In this document: positions 52,609 to 60,222 of the stretch, in pieces
Layout: every line of letters begins with the position of its first letter
How positions within the stretch are numbered: the first letter of the stretch is position 1
Assembly: GCA_018260475.1 (NCBI GenBank)
Contig: JAGLBA010000003.1
Span: forward strand, 1-64,000
Length of the DNA: 64,000 nucleotides
Source of the DNA: Chryseobacterium sp.
GTDB lineage: Bacteria > Bacteroidota > Bacteroidia > Flavobacteriales > Weeksellaceae
Reading direction: 5' to 3'
Notes under the pieces: model-generated
Databases searched by the model: none
The model's input: the letters and a program-made list of their open reading frames with translations, nothing else
Told to the model about the DNA's origin: nothing
Position numbers and translations under genes: made by a program

Positions 52609-53775
52609 CTAAATTACGGTCTCCAACGCCTGTTTCAAATCCGCGATGATGTCGTCCGCGTGTTCCAGCCCCACCGAGCAGCGCACCAGCCCGGCGGTGA
52701 TGCCCACCTGGTTCCGCTCGTCATCCGACAGTTTGGAATGTGTGGTGCTGGCCGGGTGCGTGACAATCGTGCGGGTGTCGCCCAAATTGGCAGAAAGTGA
52801 ACACATCTGTATGGCGTTCAGGAAGTTGCGGCCTCCATCTGTACCTCCTTTGATTTCAAAAGCCACAACATTGCCGCCCAATTTCATTTGTTTTTTTGCA
52901 ATTTCGTAATTCGGATGGCTTGGCAAGAACGGATATTTCACCAACTCCACATTGGGGTGGCTTTCCAAAAATTCGGCTACTTTCATGGCGTTTTCGCAGT
53001 GTTTTTCTATACGAATCGCCAAAGTTTCCAGACTTTTGCTCAAGACCCACGCGTTGAACGGCGACATTGCCGGTCCGGTGTTGCGCGAGAACAGATAAAT
53101 TTCACGAATCAAATCTTCTCGACCAACTGCCACGCCGCCTAAAACGCGACCTTGTCCGTCCATCAGTTTGGTTGCGGAATGCACCACGATATCCGCACCA
53201 AATTTTATCGGCTGTTGCAGATAAGGCGTCGCAAAACAATTGTCCACCACGAAAATTAGGTTGTATTTTTTTGCAATTTTCCCGAGAAATTCGAGGTCAA
53301 GAATTTCTATCGCCGGATTGGTAGGGGTTTCGAGGTAAAGAATTTTGGTGTTTGGCTGAATCAGAGATTCTACTTTTTCCGCCTCTTCCGCCTTGAAATA
53401 GGTGGTTTCGATATTCCATTTCGGGAAATATTTGGTAAAAAGCGTGTGAGTAGAGCCAAAAACCGACTGGCAACTTACGATGTGATCGCCCGCGCTAAGC
53501 AAAGCGGCAAAGGTGGAGTAGATCGCCGCCATGCCAGTTGCAAAGGCATATCCGGATTCTGCGCCTTCCATTGTCACGACCTTGTCTACAAATTCGGAGA
53601 CATTCGGGTTGCTGAAACGGCTGTATAGGTTTTTTGGTTTTTCTTCGGCGAAACTTGCGCGCATATCCTCGGCATCCTGAAAAATAAAACTGGAGGTGAG
53701 GTATAGCGGCACGGAATGCTCGTCAAACTGCGTGCGTTCGGCTTGGTGTCTTATGGCCTGGGTTTCGAAATTCAT
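52609..53775 (-). CDS. metZ: O-acetyl/O-succinylhomoserine sulfhydrylase (Cys/Met metabolism PLP enzyme)
   Basis: 388 residues. The PLP-binding Lys is in H-S-A-T-K-L-M-D-G-Q-G-R, with Y-S-R-F-S-N-P and the E-T-P-T-N-P-A strand typical of the cystathionine gamma-synthase-like fold. The size is MetZ-like (about 390 residues); true O-acetylhomoserine sulfhydrylases of the MetY kind are about 430. With metX upstream it should take the acetylated homoserine and sulfide to give homocysteine directly. It is the third gene of the operon. Confidence 0.93.
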   Translation of the reverse strand: MNFETQAIRHQAERTQFDEHSVPLYLTSSFIFQDAEDMRASFAEEKPKNLYSRFSNPNVSEFVDKVVTMEGAESGYAFATGMAAIYSTFAALLSAGDHIVSCQSVFGSTHTLFTKYFPKWNIETTYFKAEEAEKVESLIQPNTKILYLETPTNPAIEILDLEFLGKIAKKYNLIFVVDNCFATPYLQQPIKFGADIVVHSATKLMDGQGRVLGGVAVGREDLIREIYLFSRNTGPAMSPFNAWVLSKSLETLAIRIEKHCENAMKVAEFLESHPNVELVKYPFLPSHPNYEIAKKQMKLGGNVVAFEIKGGTDGGRNFLNAIQMCSLSANLGDTRTIVTHPASTTHSKLSDDERNQVGITAGLVRCSVGLEHADDIIADLKQALETVI

Positions 53776-53803
53776 GGGTTGGTTGTTCTTTTTTACTTTT
53801 TTT

Positions 53804-53830
53804 CCCCTTCGATTCTCTCAGGGTGACAAG
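53804..53830 (-). repeat. Dispersed repeat, type D (one copy in this window)
   Basis: The minus strand reads CTTGTCACCCTGAGAGAATC then GAAGGGG. This resembles the widely scattered spacer phrase TGTCATCCTGAGC...GTCGAAGG of Bacteroidota and other genomes. It is in the hom-metZ spacer, inside the operon. Confidence 0.5.
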
Positions 53831-53874
53831 TTATGAGCTCTTTTTTCTCGGTGTTTAATTTTCGGCGCTCGTGT

Positions 53875-55422
53875 TTATTTCCCTTCACTCAATCTTAAAA
53901 TATCTCCGAAAACACCGCGCGCAGTTACTTTCGCACCGGCACCGGCACCCATGATCACGATTGGATTTTCGCCATAACTTTCGGTGTAGATTTCAAAAAT
54001 AGAATCGGATCCCTTGAGTTGTCCCAATGCCGAATTGCCGGGAACGGATACCAATTTCACATCCAACTCGCCTTTTTCCTGTTGCAAATCTCCGTGAAGA
54101 TCTCCCACGAAGCGCAATACATGGCCAGGCATTTGGTTCTCTTTTACCTGGGCAAATTCCTCGTCCATTTCGGTAATTTTTGAAATAAATTCATCTTTGG
54201 AAAGTTCCTGGAGACGCTCCGGCACAAGGTTTTTAATATTAATATCCTCGAACTCATTTGCCAAGTCCAATTCTCGGGCAAGAATCAAAAGTTTGCGCGC
54301 GACATCGTTCCCAGAAAGATCTTCTCGTGGATCCGGTTCTGTGTAACCTTTCTCCATCGCTTCTTTTACGATGGTAGAAAATTTCTCCTCGCGCACGGAA
54401 AAACCATTGAAAATATAACTCAGCGATCCGGAAAAGACGCCCTTAATTCTCGTGATATTTTCTCCGGAAAGGTGAAGGAGTTTTATCGTGTCTATCAGCG
54501 GTAAACCTGCGCCCACATTGGTTTCATACAAATATTTACGGTTATTTTTGCTCAATGTTTTGCGGAATCTTCGGTAATCGGCAATGGAGAGCGTATTGAA
54601 GATTTTGTTGGATGATACAATGTCAAATCCGTTTTCGGCAAAGAGCGGATAGTTTTTCACAAAATCGCGGCTGGCGGTATTATCTACCACAATCATGTTT
54701 TGCAACTGGTTTTCGGCGGCGAATTTTAATAATATTTGTGCGTCTGAGTCTTTATCCGTTGATAGTATTTCCTGCTGCCAATTTTCATTGAAGCCGTTTT
54801 TATTCAATGCCAATTTTTTGGAATTGGCAACTGCGACGATTTTCAGATCTAAATTTTTACGGCGGCGGATGTCATCAGCACTGCTCAAAATCTGTTCTAT
54901 CAAAGTTTTTCCCACGGTTCCGTGACCGATCAAAGCCAGGTGGAAAGTCTTGGGAGAGCCCGATATTTCGGATTCGATAATGTTTTTCGCCTTCTCGTCT
55001 TGGGATGACGCCACCACCACATTCACACGGTTTTCCGACGCTACTTGGTTTAAAATCAGCGGGAATATATTGTTGCGCGCCAACTCCTGCGAAATACCGC
55101 CATAATCCCCCGTGGTGAAGCCCAACACGGAAACATTATTGATGCTGTAAATCATTTTCACCTTTCCGGATTTGCGCTCCTCAGCAAATTCTTCGATCAG
55201 ACAATTTACGGCTTTTTCGGCATCAGCGGCATTTACCAAAACTGAAATTCCGTTTTCAATGGCCTGCTGGGAAATCACGCCCACGCTAATTTTTGCGTAA
55301 GTGAGAGCCTTGAAAATACGGCCATCTATTCCGACTTCTCCTTGGAAATCGGTGCCTTCAAATTTTATAATCGATTTATTTTTAAATAGTTTTACCTCTT
55401 GAGGTTGGTTTTTATTTTTCAT
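53875..55422 (-). CDS. hom: Homoserine dehydrogenase with N-terminal ACT region, lacking the aspartokinase domain
   Basis: 515 residues. Residues about 15-160 form an aspartokinase-type ACT region (I-S-V-G-V-I-S-Q, S-I-N-N-V-S-V-L-G-F-T-T-G-D). The homoserine dehydrogenase domain follows with the NAD(P) loop L-I-G-H-G-T-V-G-K, the substrate strand G-V-F-S-G-S-L-S-Y-I-F-N-G and the catalytic Lys in D-V-A-R-K-L-L. It resembles ThrA/MetL with the kinase cut away. It reduces aspartate semialdehyde to homoserine, the MetX substrate. It is the second gene of the operon, 29 bases after metX. Confidence 0.93.
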   Translation of the reverse strand: MKNKNQPQEVKLFKNKSIIKFEGTDFQGEVGIDGRIFKALTYAKISVGVISQQAIENGISVLVNAADAEKAVNCLIEEFAEERKSGKVKMIYSINNVSVLGFTTGDYGGISQELARNNIFPLILNQVASENRVNVVVASSQDEKAKNIIESEISGSPKTFHLALIGHGTVGKTLIEQILSSADDIRRRKNLDLKIVAVANSKKLALNKNGFNENWQQEILSTDKDSDAQILLKFAAENQLQNMIVVDNTASRDFVKNYPLFAENGFDIVSSNKIFNTLSIADYRRFRKTLSKNNRKYLYETNVGAGLPLIDTIKLLHLSGENITRIKGVFSGSLSYIFNGFSVREEKFSTIVKEAMEKGYTEPDPREDLSGNDVARKLLILARELDLANEFEDINIKNLVPERLQELSKDEFISKITEMDEEFAQVKENQMPGHVLRFVGDLHGDLQQEKGELDVKLVSVPGNSALGQLKGSDSIFEIYTESYGENPIVIMGAGAGAKVTARGVFGDILRLSEGK

Positions 55423-55451
55423 ATTAATTTTGTTTTAATTAAAGACATCCA

Positions 55452-56411
55452 CTAATGATTGTCTGTGAGGCTGATTTCCAAAATCCTGTTTAGTTGTTCG
55501 TATTCCATCAAAAAAGCATCATGACCGTGGATAGATTGAATCTCGTGGTAATGCACATTTTTTTTTGTCTTTATTAAATCTCCGTAGCATTTCCGAGTTT
55601 CAAACGCCGGGAAAAACAAGTCTGTATCTACCGCCACCAAGTGGATTTCTGCAGAAATCTCCGTTAGAGAATCTTCATCCGCAGAAATCGTCATCAGCAA
55701 ATGATTCATCAGCCGGTAGGCCTCTAAACTAAATCTGTTGCTGAGCGCTTCGCCATGGTAAATGAGCCAGTCTTGGGAGTTTAAAATTTTGTTATCCATG
55801 TGGTATTTTCCTTGGAATCTTAGGTTGAGGGATTCCGGTGTTCGGTAACAAAGCATGGCGTGCATTCGTGCTTTTTGAAGCGGTTTTTCAGTGGATTCTA
55901 AAAGTGTTTTTTGAACCAAACATTGGGCATTGAGCCAGTCGGTGGTTTTAAAATCGGTGGCGAGAGGTATAAATTTTTGAGCTAAATTTGGATTTAAGAC
56001 AAGCATTTCCCAACCGATTGCCCCGCCGACCGATCCGCCAACGACCGCCAATATTTCATTCAACCCTAAAAGTTCTAATCCTTTTAGAAACAAGGAAGCA
56101 ATATCTTTTGCCGTAAAATCTTCATAATTTTCAATAAGAAAACCGTCGTAGCCATTGCCCGGAATATTGAAGCAAAGAATGGTATATTTTTCTGTATCAA
56201 TGGGTTTACCGGCCCCAACTGCTTTTTTCCACCATCCATTTTCTCCACCCACAGTAGAATTTCCGGTAAGCGCATGGTTCAGCAGCACCACGGGAGCGGA
56301 ATGCAGCGGCTGACCAAACAGTTCGTAACTGAGCGGCAAGGATACTTGTTTCCCGCAGAAAAGCAAGTGGTTTTCGATAAAAATGGTTGTAAGGCCGGGC
56401 TTCAATTTCAA
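55452..56411 (-). CDS. metX: Homoserine O-acetyltransferase
   Basis: 319 residues, alpha/beta hydrolase fold. The nucleophile Ser is in V-V-G-G-S-V-G-G, the Asp in V-D-T-D-L-F-F-P and the His in I-H-G-H-D-A-F-L. N-H-A-L-T-G-N-S and F-N-I-P-G-N-G-Y-D-G are family signs; the protein is shorter than many MetX, as in other Flavobacteriia. It acetylates homoserine. It is the first gene of the operon. The start is TTG 56411, as no ATG is nearby in frame; the SAM-I leader lies just upstream. Confidence 0.92.
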   Translation of the reverse strand: MKLKPGLTTIFIENHLLFCGKQVSLPLSYELFGQPLHSAPVVLLNHALTGNSTVGGENGWWKKAVGAGKPIDTEKYTILCFNIPGNGYDGFLIENYEDFTAKDIASLFLKGLELLGLNEILAVVGGSVGGAIGWEMLVLNPNLAQKFIPLATDFKTTDWLNAQCLVQKTLLESTEKPLQKARMHAMLCYRTPESLNLRFQGKYHMDNKILNSQDWLIYHGEALSNRFSLEAYRLMNHLLMTISADEDSLTEISAEIHLVAVDTDLFFPAFETRKCYGDLIKTKKNVHYHEIQSIHGHDAFLMEYEQLNRILEISLTDNH

Positions 56412-56444
56412 TTAAATTTAACTTTAAATAAAATTGAAAATGCC

Positions 56445-56455
56445 GGAAAGGCTGA
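56445..56455 (-). promoter_or_regulatory. Expression-platform element complementary to the SAM-I aptamer 5' side
   Basis: On RNA the sequence UCAGCCUUUCC (56445-56455) is exactly complementary to GGAAAGGCUGA (56560-56570) at the P1/P2 side of the aptamer. Formation of this 11 bp helix would break the aptamer. A run of seven U directly precedes it. Confidence 0.55.
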
Positions 56456-56474
56456 AAAAAAGAATTTCAGTGGG

Positions 56475-56579
56475 ATGTTATCTCTCCAAAAAATTGGTAG
56501 AATGTAGCACCTTCTTTGGTTTCCCAAAGGGTTGCTAAGGCGTCGCAGGGTCTATTCCCTCAGCCTTTCCTGATAACAT
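56475..56579 (-). ncRNA. SAM-I (S-box) riboswitch of the met operon
   Basis: The minus strand shows the S-box order: P1 ATGTTATC (56572-56579), GGAAAGGCTGAGGGA, GACCCTGCGACGCCTTAGCAACC, the P3 hairpin CTTTGG...CCAAAG, AGGTGCTACATTC, then P4 and GAGAGATAACAT closing P1 (56475-56482). All main conserved stretches are there. It lies 64 bases upstream of the metX start, so it should turn down the whole operon when SAM is abundant. Confidence 0.95.
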
Positions 56580-56608
56580 TTTCAATATGTGAATGAACAA
56601 ATCTGGTG

Positions 56609-56638
56609 CAAATATAAAAGATTTATTGCGAAATCAAA
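56609..56638 (-). promoter_or_regulatory. Canonical promoter of the methionine operon
   Basis: On the minus strand TTTG (56635-56638), an 18-base spacer, then TATATTTG (56609-56616). The start should be near 56602-56605, about 25 bases before P1 of the riboswitch. The rest of the gap up to 56757 holds AT-rich palindromes (TTTTAGCTAAAA, GGAAAAATTTCC) and no gene that I can see. Confidence 0.78.
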
Positions 56639-56757
56639 CACTTTTTTCTGAGGTTGTTTTAATTTTAGCTAAAAACTTCCCCCCTAAAGTTTGAGGAATA
56701 AAGGTGGAATGCGTTGAAAGTAAAGTACTAATTTAATGGAAAAATTTCCAAAAAAGA

Positions 56758-56982
56758 TTAATCTTCCTTCATTATGATTTTACTGGTGCGAAGTTTTTGC
56801 GCTTCTTCAGTTCGTCCGATTTCGGTAGGGAGTTCCGCACGAACTTCTACTAAATGCTGAATTTTTGCCGCCAATTCTTCCACAGTAGCTGCCTCGGAAT
56901 TTAACCCATCAATTTCTTGTGAATAACCAGAATATCCGCCCGTAGTCGGGTGAAAGATAATGTGTATTTCGTTGTTTTCCAT
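56758..56982 (-). CDS. Small HicB-like protein without a partner
   Basis: 74 residues. The N-terminal part I-H-I-I-F-H-P-T-T-G-G-Y-S-G-Y-S and the following A-A-T-V-E-E-L-A-A-K-I-Q-H-L-V-E resemble the partly degraded RNase-H fold of HicB antitoxins. There is no HicA-like toxin or DNA-binding tail next to it, so it is an orphan or a different regulator. The ATG at 56982 is preferred to longer forms because the -7 box TATTTTTG lies just upstream (57001-57008). Confidence 0.7.
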   Translation of the reverse strand: MENNEIHIIFHPTTGGYSGYSQEIDGLNSEAATVEELAAKIQHLVEVRAELPTEIGRTEEAQKLRTSKIIMKED

Positions 56983-57000
56983 AATATTATTATTTTGATT

Positions 57001-57008
57001 CAAAAATA
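57001..57008 (-). promoter_or_regulatory. Putative -7 box (TATTTTTG) of the HicB-like gene
   Basis: The minus strand reads TATTTTTG, ending 18 bases before the ATG at 56982. Confidence 0.55.
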
Positions 57009-57079
57009 TGTAAAATACTGAATGCTTGCGGGTTAAGTTTAGTTCACAAAGCGTTAAAACTGTATTAAACAAAAAACTT

Positions 57080-57087
57080 TATTTTTG
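57080..57087 (+). promoter_or_regulatory. Putative -7 box (TATTTTTG) of the GH63 gene
   Basis: It ends 20 bases before the ATG at 57108. GGAGGG directly precedes the ATG, too close for a normal Shine-Dalgarno. Confidence 0.6.
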
Positions 57088-57107
57088 TATCAAATAATTC
57101 TGGAGGG

Positions 57108-59708
57108 ATGAATGCCGAAAAACTGAGAAAGCAAGACGCGAAGTGGAAAACTTGGGGCCCGTATGTGAGCAACCGCCAATGGGGCAATGTGCGCGAGGAC
57201 TACAGCCCAGACGGGAATGCATGGGAACACACCTCCCACGACCAAGCCGCCAGCCGCACCTACCGCTGGGCGGAGGAAGGCATCGCCGGCATCAGCGACG
57301 ATAAACAGCGCCTTTGTTTCGCATTCTCTTTTTGGAATCATCAGGATAGAATGCTGAAAGAGCGGTTTTTCGGGCTTAGCAATTATCAGGGAAATCACGG
57401 CGAGGATATCAAGGAATTGTTCTGGTATCTGGATAATACGCCCACGCATTCCTACATGAAAATGCTTTACAAATACCCGATCAATGCATTTCCTTACAAC
57501 GACATCATAGAAGAAACCGAATGCCGCGGGAAAGACGATCCGGAATATGAAATCATCGACACTGGAATTTTTGATAACGACGAATACTTTGACATCGAAA
57601 TAGAATATGCCAAAGCCAGTCACGACGATATTTTCATGCGCGTGACAGTTACAAACAGAAGCGATCGCACCGCACCGCTTACGGTATTGCCTACGCTTTG
57701 GTACCGCAACAATTGGTCCTGGGGATACAACCACTATAAACCCGCCTTTTATGCGGCGGAACAGGGCATCGCCATCAGCCATGCGGATCTGCCCCAAAAA
57801 TATTTCTACGCTAGAACAAAATCAGAAGGTTTATTTTGTGAAAATGAAACCAACCCAAAAGTTTTTGGTAAAGAACAGGAGGAGGGCAAATATTACAAAG
57901 ATGGCATCAGCGAATTTATTTTAAATCAAAAACCTACCGTAAACCCCAATAAAACGGGAAGTAAAGCGGCTTTCCACATAGAAACATCCTTGAACGGCGG
58001 AGAAACCAAAACTTTTGATTTTCGGATGAGTCCTCACGATATGTTGGATGCTTTCTGGGGGTGCGACGAACTTTTTGAGGAAAGAAAGGCCGAATGCAAT
58101 GATTTTTATAATGAAATACAGGCAGAGGTAGATTCCGACGACAAAAAAAATGTGCAAAGACAGGCGTTTGCAGGGCTTCTTTGGAATAAACAATTTTACC
58201 ACTACAATGTTTCGAAATGGTTGAAAGGCGATCCCAACTACGAGGCGCCCCGGAATTTTGACAAATTAGTACGGAATTCGGAATGGCAACACCTACACAA
58301 CAAGGACATCATCTCCATGCCCGATAAATGGGAGTATCCGTGGTATGCGACTTGGGATCTGGCGTTTCATTGCGTTCCATTTGCGCTTATTGATCCTGGG
58401 TTTGCCAAAGCCCAATTGAAGTTGCTTACCAAAGAATGGTACATGCGCCCGAATGGGCAATTACCCGCCTATGAATGGGATTTTAGCGATGTGAATCCCC
58501 CCGTGCATGCCTGGGCTTGTTTCCGAGTCTTTAAAATTGATGAAAAATCCAACGGAAAACCCGACATTCCTTTTCTGGAAGCCGTTTTTCAAAAATTATT
58601 ATTAAATTTTACTTGGTGGGTCAACCGCAAGGATAAGCATGGCAAAAACATTTTCGGTGGTGGATTTTTGGGGCTTGATAATATCGGCGCGTTCGACAGA
58701 AATATCATTTTCGACGATGGGCAGCATTTAGAGCAGGCCGACGGAACCAGTTGGATGGCTATGTTTGCTCTGAATATGATGCGTATTTCTATGGAACTCG
58801 CTCTCTACAACCCGGTTTATGAGGACATGGCGATTAAGTTCTTCGAGCATTTCCTCTACATCGCGCAGGCCATGGAAAGTTTAGGCGAAAAAAATGGGCT
58901 TTGGAATGATGAAGACCAGTTTTTCTACGATGTTCTGCAACTTAAAAACGGCGAAAGTGTTTCGCTGAAACTGCGCAGTATGGTTGGACTAATCCCGTTA
59001 TTTGCCGTGGAAATCATCAGCCATGAAATGCTGGAAAAACTCCCTAATTTTTCCGAGAGGATGAATTGGGTTTTGAAGAACAAGCCTGAACTCGCCAAAC
59101 TGGTTTCCAACTGGGAGGTGGAGGGCGAAGGCCAAAAACATCTCATCAGCATTTTGCGTAAAAAGCGCTTAACCAAAATCCTTGAGAGAATGGGTGATCC
59201 CGAAGAATTTCTGAGTGATTTCGGAATCCGATCTATGTCAAAGGTTTACGAAAAGAAACCCTACAAATTCTCTGTGGATGGGAAAAAATATATAGTGCAT
59301 TATACGCCTGCTGAAAGCGATAGCAGGATGTTCGGGGGCAATAGCAACTGGCGCGGACCGATTTGGTTTCCGCTAAATTTCCTGATCGTGGAGAGCCTGC
59401 AGCGCTATGATTTCTACTACGGCGACAGTCTGCAAACGGAATATCCGAAGGGCAGTGGCGAAATCCGCAACATAGATTATATTGCCAGCGACATCAGCGA
59501 TAGGCTTTGTAAAATATTTCTAAAAGACGAAGCCGGAAACCGCCCGTTCAATGGTGGGGTAACAAAATTTAACCAAGATCCGCACTTCAAAGACCTCATC
59601 ACTTTTTACGAATATTTCCACGGCGATAATGGTCGCGGCGTAGGTGCATCCCACCAAACCGGCTGGACAGCAACCGTGGCAAAACTTATACAGCCGAGAT
59701 CGGTATAG
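57108..59708 (+). CDS. Glucosidase-like glycoside hydrolase, GH63/MGH1 family
   Basis: 866 residues without signal peptide, so probably cytoplasmic. The C-terminal (alpha/alpha)6 barrel carries Y-A-T-W-D-L-A-F-H (with the likely catalytic Asp), N-W-R-G-P-I-W-F-P-L-N and H-Q-T-G-W-T-A-T-V-A-K. These are typical of GH63 glucosidases, a group that cuts alpha-linked glucose from oligosaccharides or glucosyl-glycerate-like compounds. The N-terminal part (residues 1-350) is a beta-rich domain with R-L-C-F-A-F-S-F-W-N-H. The gene is single, with its own promoter, and converges with the OsmC gene. Confidence 0.93.
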   Translation: MNAEKLRKQDAKWKTWGPYVSNRQWGNVREDYSPDGNAWEHTSHDQAASRTYRWAEEGIAGISDDKQRLCFAFSFWNHQDRMLKERFFGLSNYQGNHGEDIKELFWYLDNTPTHSYMKMLYKYPINAFPYNDIIEETECRGKDDPEYEIIDTGIFDNDEYFDIEIEYAKASHDDIFMRVTVTNRSDRTAPLTVLPTLWYRNNWSWGYNHYKPAFYAAEQGIAISHADLPQKYFYARTKSEGLFCENETNPKVFGKEQEEGKYYKDGISEFILNQKPTVNPNKTGSKAAFHIETSLNGGETKTFDFRMSPHDMLDAFWGCDELFEERKAECNDFYNEIQAEVDSDDKKNVQRQAFAGLLWNKQFYHYNVSKWLKGDPNYEAPRNFDKLVRNSEWQHLHNKDIISMPDKWEYPWYATWDLAFHCVPFALIDPGFAKAQLKLLTKEWYMRPNGQLPAYEWDFSDVNPPVHAWACFRVFKIDEKSNGKPDIPFLEAVFQKLLLNFTWWVNRKDKHGKNIFGGGFLGLDNIGAFDRNIIFDDGQHLEQADGTSWMAMFALNMMRISMELALYNPVYEDMAIKFFEHFLYIAQAMESLGEKNGLWNDEDQFFYDVLQLKNGESVSLKLRSMVGLIPLFAVEIISHEMLEKLPNFSERMNWVLKNKPELAKLVSNWEVEGEGQKHLISILRKKRLTKILERMGDPEEFLSDFGIRSMSKVYEKKPYKFSVDGKKYIVHYTPAESDSRMFGGNSNWRGPIWFPLNFLIVESLQRYDFYYGDSLQTEYPKGSGEIRNIDYIASDISDRLCKIFLKDEAGNRPFNGGVTKFNQDPHFKDLITFYEYFHGDNGRGVGASHQTGWTATVAKLIQPRSV

Positions 59709-59728
59709 GAAGTTGATTTGTTATAAGT

Positions 59729-60151
59729 TTATTTGATGGTTTCGCCATTGACTGTAACTTCATAGTTTACAGTGATATTGGGTTCCAAAGTTTTGGATAC
59801 AGAGCAATATTTTTCAAATGAAAGTTCGGCGGCTCTTTTTGCTTTTTGAGAGTCAATTTCTCCTTCCAGGAAAAACTTAACCAAAATCGTTTTGAAGGGT
59901 TTGGCATCGTCCAATGGTACTCTCTCGCCTTCCACTTCGGCGGAAAAATTGGTGATAGTTTGCCTTTGTTTTTTTAAAATAGAAACCATATCGATCCCGC
60001 TACATCCTGCAACAGCCATCAGTACGGTTTCCATAGGCGACACGCCTTGCGGTTTTTCTCCAGATGTGTTATCCAGCAATATTTTATGACCGTTCTTGTT
60101 GGTGCATTCAAAAAGGTAATTATCATCTATGCGGTTCAGCGTGATTTTCAT
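59729..60151 (-). CDS. OsmC family protein (peroxide-reducing type)
   Basis: 140 residues. The two redox Cys are in V-A-G-C-S-G-I-D-M and E-K-Y-C-S-V-S-K, at the spacing of OsmC/Ohr relatives. Members reduce organic peroxides with thiols in the cytoplasm; the YhfA-like subgroup has the same short plan. It stands alone between two convergent or unrelated units. It could help compensate if the catalase-fold protein at 28605 does not act on peroxide, but that is only a thought. Confidence 0.92.
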   Translation of the reverse strand: MKITLNRIDDNYLFECTNKNGHKILLDNTSGEKPQGVSPMETVLMAVAGCSGIDMVSILKKQRQTITNFSAEVEGERVPLDDAKPFKTILVKFFLEGEIDSQKAKRAAELSFEKYCSVSKTLEPNITVNYEVTVNGETIK

Positions 60152-60222
60152 TTGTAAAGATTTTGGACAAAAATAAATATTATATTTGGATCTGTAAGCA
60201 GTAGGAAAAGTTAGTTATAAGC

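Noticed and set aside
57090..57797. A 235-codon minus-strand frame at the start of the GH63 gene
   Set aside because: It overlaps the promoter and N-terminus of a clear gene and shows only hydrophobic, Val-rich shadow sequence.
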